Of a stretch of 22,520 nt of DNA, positions 13,719-22,041 are shown one piece after another; positions within the stretch are counted from its first letter, which is position 1, and the number at the start of each line of letters is the position of its first letter. Where the stretch lies: positions 1 through 22,520 of the forward strand of contig CAJTSQ010000007.1 in the NCBI GenBank assembly GCA_910578735.1, given 5' to 3'. Origin of the DNA: an uncultured Oscillospiraceae bacterium. Its GTDB lineage: Bacteria; Bacillota; Clostridia; Oscillospirales; Oscillospiraceae. The notes under the pieces were generated by a model. It had not been told where the DNA came from and ran no database searches. It saw only the letters and a list, made by a program, of their open reading frames with translations. The position numbers and the translations under genes were made by a program.

Positions 13719-14750
13719 TCAATAATTCATCTGCTTCCGGCGGGACAGGTTCATGGTGCCGTCCTGCATCTGGTCCAGGCTGTCCAGGCTCTTGCCGGTG
13801 CCGTAGGCCACGCAGGAGATGGCGTCGTCCGCCACCCGGGTCTCGATGCCGGTGTGGGACTGGACCAGCTTGTCGAAGCCCCACAGCAGGGAGCCGCCGC
13901 CCGTCATCACAATGCCGTTGGTGGAGATATCGGCCACCAGCTCAGGGGGAGTGCGCTCCAGCACGCCGTGGATGGCCTCCAGGATGGAGGCGGAGGTCTC
14001 CTCGAAGGCCTCGATCATCTCGCTGGAGGTGACATTGAACACCCGGGGCAGGCCGGTCATGAGGCAGCGGCCCTTGATCTCCATGGTGACCTCCTCCGGC
14101 CGGGGGAAAACACAGCCGATGTTCATCTTCAGCTCCTCGGCGGTGCGGTCGCCGATCAGCACGTTGTGCTTGCGGCGGATGTATTTCACCACCGCCTCGT
14201 CAAACTTGTCGCCGGCCACCTTGATGGAGGCGGACTCTACCACGCCGCCCAGGGAGATAACCGCAATGTCTGCGGTGCCGCCGCCGATATCCACCACCAT
14301 GTGGCCGTCCGGCTTGGTGATGTCGATGCCGGCGCCGATGGCGGCGGCCACAGGCTCCTCGATGAGATAGGCCCGGCGGGCTCCCGCCTGGATGCCGGCA
14401 TCAACCACCGCGCGCTCCTCCACCTCGGTGATGCCCGAGGGGACACAGATGAGCAGACGGGGCTTGAACAGGGAGAAGGAGGTGACCTTCTTCATAAACT
14501 CCTTCAGCATCCGCTCGGTCATGTCATAGTCAGAGATGACCCCCTCCCGCAGGGGGCGCATGGCCACAATATTGCCCGGAGTGCGGCCCAGCATGGCCTG
14601 GGCCTCGGTGCCTACCTTGAGCAGCTTGCCGGTATTCTTGTCCATGGCCACTACAGAGGGCTCCCGCAGAACTACGCCCTTGTTGCGAATATATACCAAG
14701 ACCGAGGCGGTACCCAAGTCGATGCCGATATCCTTGCTAAAAAACCCCAT
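13719..14750 (-). CDS. mreB: Rod shape-determining protein MreB/Mbl
   Basis: A 343-aa bacterial actin homolog that forms membrane-associated filaments steering cell-wall synthesis along the cell side. Actin-type nucleotide motifs are present: phosphate-1 GIDLGTASVLVY (9-20), phosphate-2 VVDIGGGTADIAV, the adenosine motif GIVMTGGGSLL and connecting motifs around EEPVAAAIGAG. The amphipathic start MGFFSKDIGI fits membrane binding. ATG 14750 follows AAGGTGGAG. It has a near-consensus promoter and its own terminator and is not next to mreC or mreD, so it may be one of several paralogs (MreB, Mbl or MreBH type), which I cannot separate by eye. Confidence 0.94.
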   Translation of the reverse strand: MGFFSKDIGIDLGTASVLVYIRNKGVVLREPSVVAMDKNTGKLLKVGTEAQAMLGRTPGNIVAMRPLREGVISDYDMTERMLKEFMKKVTSFSLFKPRLLICVPSGITEVEERAVVDAGIQAGARRAYLIEEPVAAAIGAGIDITKPDGHMVVDIGGGTADIAVISLGGVVESASIKVAGDKFDEAVVKYIRRKHNVLIGDRTAEELKMNIGCVFPRPEEVTMEIKGRCLMTGLPRVFNVTSSEMIEAFEETSASILEAIHGVLERTPPELVADISTNGIVMTGGGSLLWGFDKLVQSHTGIETRVADDAISCVAYGTGKSLDSLDQMQDGTMNLSRRKQMNY

Positions 14751-14824
14751 AATTGCTCCACCTTATTATCCTTATTTAGTTTATCGTCAGCCACAAAATG
14801 CGGTCCAATTTTTAACCACTTTAT

Positions 14825-14853
14825 ATTATAGCCCGACCTCGCCGGGTTTTCAA
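14825..14853 (-). promoter_or_regulatory. Sigma-A promoter of mreB
   Basis: TTGAAA (14853-14848), 17 bp, TATAAT (14830-14825) on the minus strand. A 6-bp inverted repeat (CCCGGC/GTCGGG) lies in the spacer. The predicted leader is about 65 nt. Confidence 0.8.
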
Positions 14854-14862
14854 CCGTTTTTT

Positions 14863-15555
14863 CTAACAATTTTCCCCTTTTTTTCCGGCTGTCTTCCCAT
14901 CTTTGCGTGCCTGGGCCAGCGTAAGGCAGAACACCTGTTTGGCCCCCGCCTCCCGCAGCAGGGCGGCGCACTCGCTGAGGGTAGAGCCGGAGGTCACCAC
15001 GTCGTCCACCAGCACCACGCGTTTTCCCGCAACATCCGCCCCGGGCAGCAGGGAATAGGCCCCGCGGGCGTTGGCCTGCCGCTCGCCCGCCTCCTCCAGC
15101 TCCGACTGGGGACGGGTATTGCGGGTCTTTTGCAGGACAGCTTCGGCGGGGATGGCCCGCAGCCGGCCCACCTCCTCGGCCAGCAGCCGGGCCTGGTCGA
15201 AGCCCCGCTCCCGCAGGCGCTTTCCGGCCAGAGGGGCCCAGCAGATCAGGTCCGCCTCCTGGGGCAGATGGTCGGCCAGGCACTGGGCCATCAGGGCGGC
15301 AAAAGGTTTTCCCAAAGCCCGCACCCGGCTGAACTTATACCGCTGCACCGCCTCCGGCACCCCGTCCCGGTAGGCCAGGGGCGAAAAACAGCCGTCGGTA
15401 AACTCCACCTTCCGCTCCGCCGCAGGCCCCTCCAGCCAGGGCAGCCTGGGCTGACAGGCCGGGCACAGCGCCGCCCGGGGCTGGTCTAAAATTTTCTGGC
15501 AGTAGGGGCATTTGGGCGGAAAGAACAGGTCCAGCAGCTTCTCTTTGGCGCTCAT
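14863..15555 (-). CDS. comF: ComF family phosphoribosyltransferase-like competence protein
   Basis: A 230-aa ComF-type protein, needed in naturally competent bacteria for uptake of single-stranded DNA, probably in the cytoplasm with the ComFA helicase. The N-terminal zinc module has four cysteines (C16, C19, C31, C34). The rest is a type I phosphoribosyltransferase fold with RGFDQARLLA and the PRPP loop VVLVDDVVTSGST (about 180-192). The basic tail KDGKTAGKKG is unremarkable. ATG 15555 overlaps the stop of the preceding small gene (ATGA), indicating coupling; its own ribosome site is weak. comFA is not in the window, so a role in DNA uptake here is only an inference. Confidence 0.9.
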   Translation of the reverse strand: MSAKEKLLDLFFPPKCPYCQKILDQPRAALCPACQPRLPWLEGPAAERKVEFTDGCFSPLAYRDGVPEAVQRYKFSRVRALGKPFAALMAQCLADHLPQEADLICWAPLAGKRLRERGFDQARLLAEEVGRLRAIPAEAVLQKTRNTRPQSELEEAGERQANARGAYSLLPGADVAGKRVVLVDDVVTSGSTLSECAALLREAGAKQVFCLTLAQARKDGKTAGKKGENC

Positions 15556-15731
15556 ACCGGATCGTCCCCCGGGATGGGGCCGTGCTCCTTCTCAAACTCC
15601 CGGATGCACTGTTGCATCAGGTACAGGGCCTGACCATTGATGGTCCGGCCCTCGTATTCCGCAATGTATTTCAGCTTTCGGTGTATCTCCGGCCTGACGC
15701 GCAGACCAATCCCGACTACATCTCTCTTCAA
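15552..15731 (-). CDS. 59-aa ribbon-helix-helix (Arc/CopG-like) protein
   Basis: A short gene that is easily missed. It encodes 59 aa beginning KRDVVGIGLRVRPEIHRKL and ending in an acidic-proline tail. The pattern (beta strand with IGLRVRPEIHRKLKYIAEYEGRT, then helix INGQALYLMQQCIREFEKE) is that of ribbon-helix-helix DNA-binding proteins of the Arc/CopG kind, which act as dimers and often as autorepressors. TTG 15731 is taken as start: a stop lies three codons upstream, and GGAG lies about 11 nt before. The stop overlaps the comF start by 4 bp (ATGA). A palindrome in its leader (15755-15766) is a possible binding site. No partner toxin is visible. Confidence 0.72.
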   Translation of the reverse strand: MKRDVVGIGLRVRPEIHRKLKYIAEYEGRTINGQALYLMQQCIREFEKEHGPIPGDDPV

Positions 15732-15754
15732 TGTATACTACGCTCCATTTCACA

Positions 15755-15766
15755 CGCAATTTTGCG
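15755..15766. promoter_or_regulatory. Palindrome in the leader of the RHH-comF unit
   Basis: CGCAA-TT-TTGCG is a perfect 12-bp palindrome between the predicted promoter and the RHH gene. Its position would suit autorepression by the RHH protein; this is inference. Confidence 0.35.
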
Positions 15767-15780
15767 CTCAATGGTTACAT

Positions 15781-15808
15781 AATATACATTTTTCTCTTAT
15801 TTTAAGAA
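15781..15808 (-). promoter_or_regulatory. Candidate promoter of the RHH-comF unit
   Basis: TTCTTA (15808-15803), 16 bp, TATATT (15786-15781) on the minus strand, in the only AT-rich stretch between the HAD gene and the RHH gene. The -35 is imperfect. A weak imperfect hairpin (15811-15830) just upstream could end the Ter operon. Confidence 0.45.
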
Positions 15809-15841
15809 CATTGCTCGCTTTTGCTTGCAATTACCAGCACT

Positions 15842-16624
15842 TTATTTCGAACGCAGCGACTCCAGCACATCGCACAGGCCGTCCGACAAAGGGCCCTCCC
15901 GGACCACTACGGTGCGGGGGGCGCGGACAGCTCCCTCCAGGGCGGGGGGGAACACGGCCAGGTCCGCGGCGTTCAGCAGGGGGATATCAAATTCACTATC
16001 CCCCGCCGCCACCGTGAACCCGGTGATAAACCGGCGTTTGAACCGCTTCACCGCCATCCCCTTATTGAGTGACCGGGGAATTGCATACACCTTTCCCCCG
16101 CCATGCAGTACATCCAGCAGGGTCCCATCGGTCTGCTCCCGCAGAAGCCGCGCCGCCCGGCCGGCATCCTCCCACTTGGCATAGACCATCAGTCCCTCCG
16201 GCATGTGGACGTGTTCCGGCGAGGCCAGCCGCTCCAGCGCCGCCCTGGCTCGGGGCAGGGTGGCCAGCTCCCTTCCGGCCAACTGCCTGGTCTCCTCCAG
16301 CCATTGTACGTCGGGCACGCCCTCCATCAGCAGCACGCCCCCGTTGCACACCAGGGCACTGGGAATCTTCAGCCCCGGCGCCGCGATCCGCTCAAACTGG
16401 CTGACGGACCGGGTGGTCACCGGAATCACCCGGACCCAGGGTGCGTGTTGAAAAAACTCCAGGGTCCGGCCTGTCATAAAGCTCTGATCCGCCCCGTTCA
16501 GCCGCTCCACCACAACCTTGTCCCCCGGCAGCGGCCTGCGGCGGGAGTAGATCAGGGTGTTGTCCAGGTCGGTGAACAGGTCCACCCTCTCACAGGACAA
16601 TGGGGTACTCCACATGGCACACAT
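15842..16624 (-). CDS. HAD-superfamily phosphatase of the Ter biosynthetic module
   Basis: A 260-aa HAD hydrolase with the nucleophile motif DLDNTL (19-24), motif II Thr in VIPVTTRS (67-73), motif III Lys in LNKG (about 188) and motif IV GDSEFD (209-214). A C2-type cap (about 90-180) lies between. It likely dephosphorylates a pathway intermediate. It is the last gene of the operon, matching the HAD enzyme of described Ter metabolite clusters. ATG 16624 (GGAG 4 nt away) overlaps the ATP-grasp end by 35 bp. TTG 16600 has a better-spaced GGAG (7 nt) and a shorter overlap, so it is a real alternative. The substrate is unknown. Confidence 0.85.
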   Translation of the reverse strand: MCAMWSTPLSCERVDLFTDLDNTLIYSRRRPLPGDKVVVERLNGADQSFMTGRTLEFFQHAPWVRVIPVTTRSVSQFERIAAPGLKIPSALVCNGGVLLMEGVPDVQWLEETRQLAGRELATLPRARAALERLASPEHVHMPEGLMVYAKWEDAGRAARLLREQTDGTLLDVLHGGGKVYAIPRSLNKGMAVKRFKRRFITGFTVAAGDSEFDIPLLNAADLAVFPPALEGAVRAPRTVVVREGPLSDGLCDVLESLRSK

Positions 16625-17588
16625 CCCGCTCCAACCGCAGGTCCTCCCAAGGTTTGGAGATTCCCAGCAGCTGATTCACCGCGATATTGGGGATGTTAAT
16701 CCCGCTGGCCACGCAGGCCATCTGCACCCCGCCGGACATCCGGGTGTTGACCTCCAGGATGTAGGGCACCCCCTCCCGGTACTTGAACTGGATGTTGCAG
16801 GGGTGTTCCAGGGGAATTTTTTCGTACAGGTCCCGGCAGTAGCTCAGGATCCTCTCATCATACCGGATTTTTTCGATTCGGGTGGCGTCCTTAACCCGGG
16901 GGATGGCAATCAGGCCTGTTGCGGTCATCAGGCAGTCCACGCTGATCTCCTCGTCCGGCAGATAGGGCATGACAATCACAGGCGGGAAGCTCTCACGCTC
17001 GGACAGGGCCTCCATGGCGGCTTCGAAGGGCATCCGGGTGGTCATCTTCCGGAACAGAGCTGTGTAGCCCCTGCGGTCGTTGTCGATCAGCCGGTAGCTC
17101 TTGCCCCCCTCGTCCTTGACAAACTTAAAGCAAACCTTCCCATATTGCCGGGCCAGCTGCCCGTAGCGCGCCTGGAACTGCTCCGCATTGGTGACGATGT
17201 AGTGCTCGGGGACGATCCCGATCCCCTCCCGCTGGAACAGCCGGTAGGCCTGATCCTTGTGGTTCAGCCGCTCCATCACATCCCAATCTTCCACCATAAC
17301 CTTGACGCCCGCCTCCTGAAAGCGGGCCTTCTCCTTACTGATGGACAGCGCCCCCCGCCGGGGCAGGAACACGTCGATCTCGTGCCGGGCACAGAAGTCC
17401 AGGCAGAACCGGACATAGTCCTCCCCGTGGAGGACCGGCTCCTGATACCAGGCATCGCATACCTCCATAATGGGGGACTTGAGGTTCTCGTTGCTGCCGA
17501 TGACATAAAAATCCGGGTCGTCCCTCTTGATGAGGGAAATGATGTGATAGGCGGTACTAAACCAGTGATTCAGCCAGATACGTACCAT
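16590..17588 (-). CDS. ATP-grasp ligase of the Ter biosynthetic module
   Basis: A 332-aa ATP-grasp enzyme, which would join a carboxylate to an amine or similar nucleophile with ATP. It has an N-terminal Rossmann-like domain (MVRIWLNHWFSTAYHIISLI), the ATP-binding strand and loop CFKFVKDEGGKS (153-164), the hinge MPYLPDEEISVD (207-218) and the metal-binding motif EVNTRMSGG (279-287). It resembles CarB-like ligases and the ATPgrasp_Ter family described for Ter operons. ATG 17588 has GAGAGGAGG 8 nt upstream and follows the PRTase_1 gene by 14 bp. Order and spacing say it works on a product of the two phosphoribosyltransferase-like proteins. Exact chemistry is unknown. Confidence 0.88.
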   Translation of the reverse strand: MVRIWLNHWFSTAYHIISLIKRDDPDFYVIGSNENLKSPIMEVCDAWYQEPVLHGEDYVRFCLDFCARHEIDVFLPRRGALSISKEKARFQEAGVKVMVEDWDVMERLNHKDQAYRLFQREGIGIVPEHYIVTNAEQFQARYGQLARQYGKVCFKFVKDEGGKSYRLIDNDRRGYTALFRKMTTRMPFEAAMEALSERESFPPVIVMPYLPDEEISVDCLMTATGLIAIPRVKDATRIEKIRYDERILSYCRDLYEKIPLEHPCNIQFKYREGVPYILEVNTRMSGGVQMACVASGINIPNIAVNQLLGISKPWEDLRLERDVCHVEYPIVL

Positions 17589-17602
17589 TTCGCGTCCTCC
17601 TC

Positions 17603-18658
17603 TCAGGTGTCGGCCAGGGAACGGATGATCCCGCAGGCCCGGTAGTACTGCAAGGGGTACTCCAAAACCTCCACGTGCTTCTCTTGGGCCAGCTGGTACA
17701 GGTGCCCCAGGTGCTCGCTGTCGTCCAGGCTGCGGACCAGCAGCTTCCAGGGCAGTCGGCGCAGCAGTACCCGGGTGGCCTCGCCGATCCCGGGCTTCAC
17801 CAGGTTGATATCCCGGACACCGAAGTTTTTGCAGATGTCCCGCACCTCCTCCATCCCCAGGTTTCTATCCGGCGGCGGGGAGGGCGCAGCGGCGGGCGGC
17901 TCCGCCGGGAACGCCCCCTCAATCTCCCGGATAAAGGAGTAGGTCAGGTCCCGGTCCCGCAGGCTTTCGTAGCACACCGCGCCGTGAAAGTCCCCCGGCC
18001 CGATCAGGTCCCCCCGGAGCACCGTCCGGCTGAGAAGGCCGGACACGGTGGCGTTGAGGCAGGAGCTGGGGATCAAAAAATCGTCGTGGGTGCCGCAGCG
18101 CCGGGCCACACAGGCGGGGTCAGACAGCACGGCCAGGCCGGGGTCCACCTGGGGGTAGTCCTCCATGGCCTCCTCCAGCTGCCGCTGGATGGCCCCCTTC
18201 CCCGTCCAGCCGTCCACAAACTGGAGGGAGGCCGGGTCGTGCCGGGCCAGGATATAGTCCATGGCGTTCCGGTCGATGCCCCGCCCCCGGATGATGGAGA
18301 TGGTATAGTGGGGGACCTCCGCCCCGTAGCGCGCCCGCAGGTACCGCTTGAGCAGGATGCCGATGGGGGTGCCGGCCCGGGCCAGAGAAACCAGCACCGC
18401 CCTCTCCCCCAGATCCCGCCAGATCAGCTCCGCTGTCCGGGCCACGGCCCAGGCGGTTATGGGGGCGTAGCGCTCCATGGCAGCGCTGTACGCCCCCAGA
18501 TATTCCGGCGACGGCTCGTACTCCACCGGCAGCATCTCGGAGTAGTGCCCGCCGCTTTGTATCCTTCTCTCCCGCTCCTCTGTACTCTGGGGGGCGATCT
18601 GGCCGGTAATGTCCTTCAGCAGGATGGTCACATCCTCCGGACGGTAAGAGCTAAACAT
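17603..18658 (-). CDS. PRTase_1/StiP-type protein with C-terminal PELOTA domain
   Basis: A 351-aa two-domain protein. The N-terminal part (about 1-245) matches the phosphoribosyltransferase-like family also annotated as StiP 'cysteine protease': SYRPEDVTILLKDI at the start, SLARAGTPIG (91-100), SIIRGRGID and FVDGWTGKGA (147-156, a PRPP-loop-like site). A Pro/Ala linker (250-266) leads to a PELOTA-type RNA-binding domain (about 268-337). In Ter operons it is proposed to act with PRTase_2 to make a nucleoside-like compound. Its ATG 18658 overlaps the previous stop by 8 bp. The protease label rests on old annotation; the fold argues for a transferase. The reaction is untested. Confidence 0.88.
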   Translation of the reverse strand: MFSSYRPEDVTILLKDITGQIAPQSTEERERRIQSGGHYSEMLPVEYEPSPEYLGAYSAAMERYAPITAWAVARTAELIWRDLGERAVLVSLARAGTPIGILLKRYLRARYGAEVPHYTISIIRGRGIDRNAMDYILARHDPASLQFVDGWTGKGAIQRQLEEAMEDYPQVDPGLAVLSDPACVARRCGTHDDFLIPSSCLNATVSGLLSRTVLRGDLIGPGDFHGAVCYESLRDRDLTYSFIREIEGAFPAEPPAAAPSPPPDRNLGMEEVRDICKNFGVRDINLVKPGIGEATRVLLRRLPWKLLVRSLDDSEHLGHLYQLAQEKHVEVLEYPLQYYRACGIIRSLADT

Positions 18659-19787
18659 AATTTCCTCCGCTGAGAAACAGCACGTCGGAGCAGCCCGCCC
18701 GCGCCAGGGCGGCGGTCAGTGTATCCAGGGCGCGGGGCGCGTTCTGGGCGCCGTCGGTCAGGATGACCGCCGCATCATAGGGCTGCAAATCATAAATGTA
18801 GGTGTCCCGGCCCGCCTGGTAGAAGCTGTCCAGGCGATAGCCGTTATAGATGGGGTAGCCCGGCTGTCCGCAGATCCCAATGGGACTGCGGGTGGTGGCG
18901 TGACACACCACACGGCACCCCAGCGTCTCCACCGCCCTGGCCAGCACCAGCGCCGGGTACATGAACTCCTCCGTCCCCAGCACCAGGATGTTTCCCTCGG
19001 GCCGGGTCTGCGCCCGGAGCCAGGGCATGACCTCCTCCGCCAGCTTCCGGCAGGCGGCGTGGTAGTCCCCGATCCGGACCCCGGTTCTGGGGCTCTCCGC
19101 CTCCAGGCGGACCGTTCGGTCCTCCACCCGGGCCGGCGGACGCCCCGCGTCCCGGCAGTCCTCCGCCGCCCCGGCCTCAAATCCGGATACCCGGGCGGTA
19201 TAGTCCTCCTCCGGCAGGCGCAGCAGGGCCTCGCACACGCACCCCGCCTCCTCCAGAAGGGCCTCGTTTTGGGGGGATATCCGGTTGACCGCCGAGGCCG
19301 CCACCAACTGCTTTCCCTCCAGCTCGGGGAATCCTTCATGCAGCTGGGCGATAAAATTCCGCAGGGTCCGTCCGGTAGACAGTTCATCGTCCACAAAAAT
19401 CACCTGGGGGGTGGCCTTGATCCAGTCCCCCAGCCGGTCGCCGCACAGCTTCTGGTCAGTGGCGTGGCTGTGTTCTTCCTGAAAGCGGACCCAGCTCCGG
19501 ACCTGGGGCAGCTCCTCCCGGGTGGTGTGGAGATAGACGCAGTCCTCTGAAATTTTTCGGGCCACAGCGGCGCCGATGGCGGTGGCGGTCTCCGCAAAGC
19601 CGATGACCAGCCGGGCCTCCGGGAACCGGCGGCGGAGCTTATCCCCCAGCGCCTCCATCATCTCCAGGGAGGCGCTGGGGCGGACCGGCATGTGCTTCCC
19701 CTGGAGGGGATTTACCAGCAGATAGGCCCGTTTGGCGTTTTGATACCGCCGGGCCAGGCGGACCAGCGCCTGTGTCTCATACCTCAC
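18651..19787 (-). CDS. PRTase_2 phosphoribosyltransferase with TRSP domain
   Basis: A 378-aa protein. The N-terminal PRTase_2 domain has NPLQGKHMPV (26-35), GFAETATAIGAAVA (63-76) and the PRPP loop VIFVDDELSTGRT (129-141). The C-terminal TRSP domain carries GTEEFMYPAL (271-280) and the name-giving TRSPIG (299-304). Known families place this pair in Ter operons, where it is predicted to attach ribose 5-phosphate to a base-like acceptor. GTG 19787 is chosen: GGAGG lies 9 nt upstream and homologs begin at RYETQALV; a longer frame from 19817 lies in the CitE-like gene. It overlaps that gene by 11 bp and the next by 8 bp, so translation is probably coupled. Confidence 0.9.
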   Translation of the reverse strand: MRYETQALVRLARRYQNAKRAYLLVNPLQGKHMPVRPSASLEMMEALGDKLRRRFPEARLVIGFAETATAIGAAVARKISEDCVYLHTTREELPQVRSWVRFQEEHSHATDQKLCGDRLGDWIKATPQVIFVDDELSTGRTLRNFIAQLHEGFPELEGKQLVAASAVNRISPQNEALLEEAGCVCEALLRLPEEDYTARVSGFEAGAAEDCRDAGRPPARVEDRTVRLEAESPRTGVRIGDYHAACRKLAEEVMPWLRAQTRPEGNILVLGTEEFMYPALVLARAVETLGCRVVCHATTRSPIGICGQPGYPIYNGYRLDSFYQAGRDTYIYDLQPYDAAVILTDGAQNAPRALDTLTAALARAGCSDVLFLSGGNYV

Positions 19788-20781
19788 AGCGCCGCACCTC
19801 CGTATCCTCCAGAACACCGTACACCTGGGCCAGGGCCGCCACGCGGCGGGCCCACCTGGTGTGGCACTTCACCTCGTTCATCCGGTCCCCGCCGCCGCCC
19901 TTGGCCACGCCCAGCGTCTCCTCGTCCCACTGCAGAATCCGCATGGCGTCCTCATAGTCCCGGCGGGAGACCTTCATCCCCTCCTGAATCAGGGGGAGCT
20001 GACAGGGGTGGATGGAGGTCTTGCCCACAAAACCGTTCAGCCGGTCCAGCTCCAGCTCCCGCCGCAGGCCCTCGGCCCACGCTCCCCGGGGATTGCCGCC
20101 AAAATATTCCCACACCGGCCCGGAGACCACATAATCCCCGCCAAACACGTTGATGATGTCCGTCAGGATGTCCCGCACCACCCCCACGTCGTAGATGGTC
20201 TGGCGCTCCGACCTGCGCAGGCCGTAGAGATTGCACAGGTCTGTTCCGCCCACCCGGACATTCAGAATACGGTCCCGTCTGGCGTCGCAGACCTGCTTCA
20301 GCTCGGTCAGGCAGGCGGCCCGCCCTGCTGCGTCGGCGATCATCCGGCTCTCCAGGATGGGCATATAAAACAGAGGCGTCCCGTCAGACCGGCACAGCCG
20401 TTCCATAAGGCCAGCGTAGTCCCCGGCGTTGGACAGGTCGAATTTTGGCAGGACGTATCCCGTCAGGACGTCTCCCGCCCCGGCCAGCAGCCGATGGACG
20501 TGCTCCAGGTGCCGGGGAGTCCGGATCCGCACAAACAGCAGGGGGAGCGTCCCTCCCTGCCGCTGAAATTCTTCCAGCGCACTTAGGATATCCTTCAGGA
20601 ACTGCTCCGCCCGCTCCAGCGCCTCATCCCGCACGGAGTCTTCCAGGCAGAGCGCCGCCGAGGTCAGCCCGGGATAGCCACCCTCCCTGATCTTTGTTAC
20701 AATGTCGCTGCGAAAGGCCGGGGCATAGAGCAGTCCGCCCACCTGATAGGGCAGCAGCTCCGCCAGTTTACTGTTGAACAC
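19777..20781 (-). CDS. CitE/HpcH-like TIM-barrel C-C lyase of the Ter module
   Basis: A 334-aa protein related to citrate lyase beta subunit and HpcH/HpaI aldolases. Visible are LLYAPAFRSDIV (17-28), CLEDSV (45-50, metal-binding Glu-Asp), FVRIRTPRH (83-91), LPKFD (111-115), PILES (141-145), VRVGGTDLCNLYGLRR (175-190) and GKTSIHP (253-259). The family cleaves or forms C-C bonds in acyl or keto acids with Mg2+. The TIM-barrel lyases of Ter clusters form a distinct branch, and their substrate is unknown. GTG 20781 is the only start near an AGGAGG, though 12 nt is a long gap. It follows the TerD gene by 24 bp. Confidence 0.86.
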   Translation of the reverse strand: MFNSKLAELLPYQVGGLLYAPAFRSDIVTKIREGGYPGLTSAALCLEDSVRDEALERAEQFLKDILSALEEFQRQGGTLPLLFVRIRTPRHLEHVHRLLAGAGDVLTGYVLPKFDLSNAGDYAGLMERLCRSDGTPLFYMPILESRMIADAAGRAACLTELKQVCDARRDRILNVRVGGTDLCNLYGLRRSERQTIYDVGVVRDILTDIINVFGGDYVVSGPVWEYFGGNPRGAWAEGLRRELELDRLNGFVGKTSIHPCQLPLIQEGMKVSRRDYEDAMRILQWDEETLGVAKGGGGDRMNEVKCHTRWARRVAALAQVYGVLEDTEVRRCEV

Positions 20782-20805
20782 GATAGCGAATATCCTCCTG
20801 TTGGT

Positions 20806-22026
20806 TTATTCCACTTCCACGCCATAGCTCTCGCACAGCGTCCGCAGGCCGCTGTGGTAGCCGGCCCCCACAAACTGGACTTTCCAGTCCCCCTTGTAGC
20901 GGTAAAACTCCAGGGCCACCACCGTTTTTTCCAGATTCAGCCCGGCCAATTCAAAGCGGCCCCGCTCCTGCTCGCCGGCCAGCAGCCGGACGGCGGGGGC
21001 GGTTACCAGAGAGAAATTCTCTCCGGGACTGTCCCCATAGATGGAGAAGGAGACCACAATCTTGCTGACCTGGGGCTCCACCTTTTCCAGTTCCACGATC
21101 ACAAGGGGCTTTCCCCGGTTGGAGGTAACCCGCACCTCCCCGTTGGCCCCGGCTTCATTGCCGAAAAAAATCAGGTCGCTGTCTCCCCGCACTTTTCCGT
21201 TTTCAGCCAGCAGGAAGACATAGCTGTCGATCTCCACCGGCCGGGATGTCCCCCTGCAGTCGTAGGCCACCCTGATGATCTGGTCCTGAAACGCCCCGGC
21301 CGGAATTCGCTGTCCCTTGACAAAGGCCGGGACCTGGGCGTCCGGCTGGGAGGGCGCGATCAGCTCCTGGGGCACGTCCACAATCAGCGGCTCCGACACC
21401 GGCGTCCCTCCGGCCAACGGAGGCTCCGCCTGGTGCTCCGGCGCCCCCGCCTCCGCCTTCCCTGTGATGTAGATTCGCCGGGTGACCCCGGTTTGGACCA
21501 CCAGCTCTCCATACACGATGGTGCGGTCCTTGATCTCTCCGGTCTCCACAAACAGGCGGTTGTCCCCTCTGGTCAGGCGGTCGGGGGTAATCCGTATGTC
21601 TTTGAGGGGACAGCTCAACCGGGCATCGGCCGGGACATGCAGCAGGAAGGAGAAGGAATTCACCTTCCCGGCGGCGAAGGTCCCCAGGGAGAGGACTGTT
21701 GGCACATCCCACACCGGCGCCTCTCCGCTCAGGCCCGACACATCGCCGCTCACCTCCACGGCTGACAGGACGGTATCCGGGACGTTAGTCCGGATGGCCA
21801 CCCGGGCCTCCGGGGCGGCGTTCTCCCCGGTAACCTCCACCCTCAGGTTCTTCACCGTCACGCCCGGCGACTCGATCCGGAGTACCGGCCCGCTCCCCGC
21901 CCACAGGGTGGACTGCCTGCCGTCCAACGTGCAGGGCCTGGTAATCACCAGAGGACCCTCATACTCCCCCGGCTCCAGGCTGACATCCCCCGCCTGGCTG
22001 TCAAAGCTGTCCTGTATCTTGCTCAT
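20806..22026 (-). CDS. TerD-family protein with a long N-terminal beta-rich extension
   Basis: A 406-aa protein. The C-terminal part (about 250-406) is a TerD domain: EIDSYVFLL (265-273), SDLIFFGN (283-290), a central VSKIVVSFSIYG strand and YKGDWKVQFVGAGYHSGL near the end. TerD domains bind calcium at acidic loops and appear in tellurite and stress resistance. The first 190 residues are unlike canonical TerD (usually about 190 aa in total). They read as short turns of beta structure (PLVITRPCTLDG, VLRIESPGVTVKNLRVEV), suggestive of a right-handed beta-helix start, followed by a beta-sandwich-like stretch and a Pro-rich linker (195-235). ATG 22026 has GAGGTG close by; a GTG at 22038 is less likely. 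Confidence 0.82.
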   Translation of the reverse strand: MSKIQDSFDSQAGDVSLEPGEYEGPLVITRPCTLDGRQSTLWAGSGPVLRIESPGVTVKNLRVEVTGENAAPEARVAIRTNVPDTVLSAVEVSGDVSGLSGEAPVWDVPTVLSLGTFAAGKVNSFSFLLHVPADARLSCPLKDIRITPDRLTRGDNRLFVETGEIKDRTIVYGELVVQTGVTRRIYITGKAEAGAPEHQAEPPLAGGTPVSEPLIVDVPQELIAPSQPDAQVPAFVKGQRIPAGAFQDQIIRVAYDCRGTSRPVEIDSYVFLLAENGKVRGDSDLIFFGNEAGANGEVRVTSNRGKPLVIVELEKVEPQVSKIVVSFSIYGDSPGENFSLVTAPAVRLLAGEQERGRFELAGLNLEKTVVALEFYRYKGDWKVQFVGAGYHSGLRTLCESYGVEVE

Positions 22027-22041
22027 GGCGCACCTCACCCG

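Noticed and set aside
13491..14831. Long plus-strand open frame (446 codons) opposite mscS and mreB
   Set aside because: Antisense shadow of GC-rich genes; the composition is His/Gly/Leu-rich with no domain pattern, while the minus strand encodes clear MscS and MreB.
15811..15830. Hairpin TTGCTCGC-TTTT-GCTTGCAA as terminator of the Ter operon
   Set aside because: The stem has two mismatches and no real T-tract follows, so I do not list it as a terminator.
16557..18673. Long plus-strand open frames (332-362 codons) opposite the ATP-grasp and PRTase_1 genes
   Set aside because: They mirror third-position GC bias of the real genes and have no recognisable motifs or ribosome sites.
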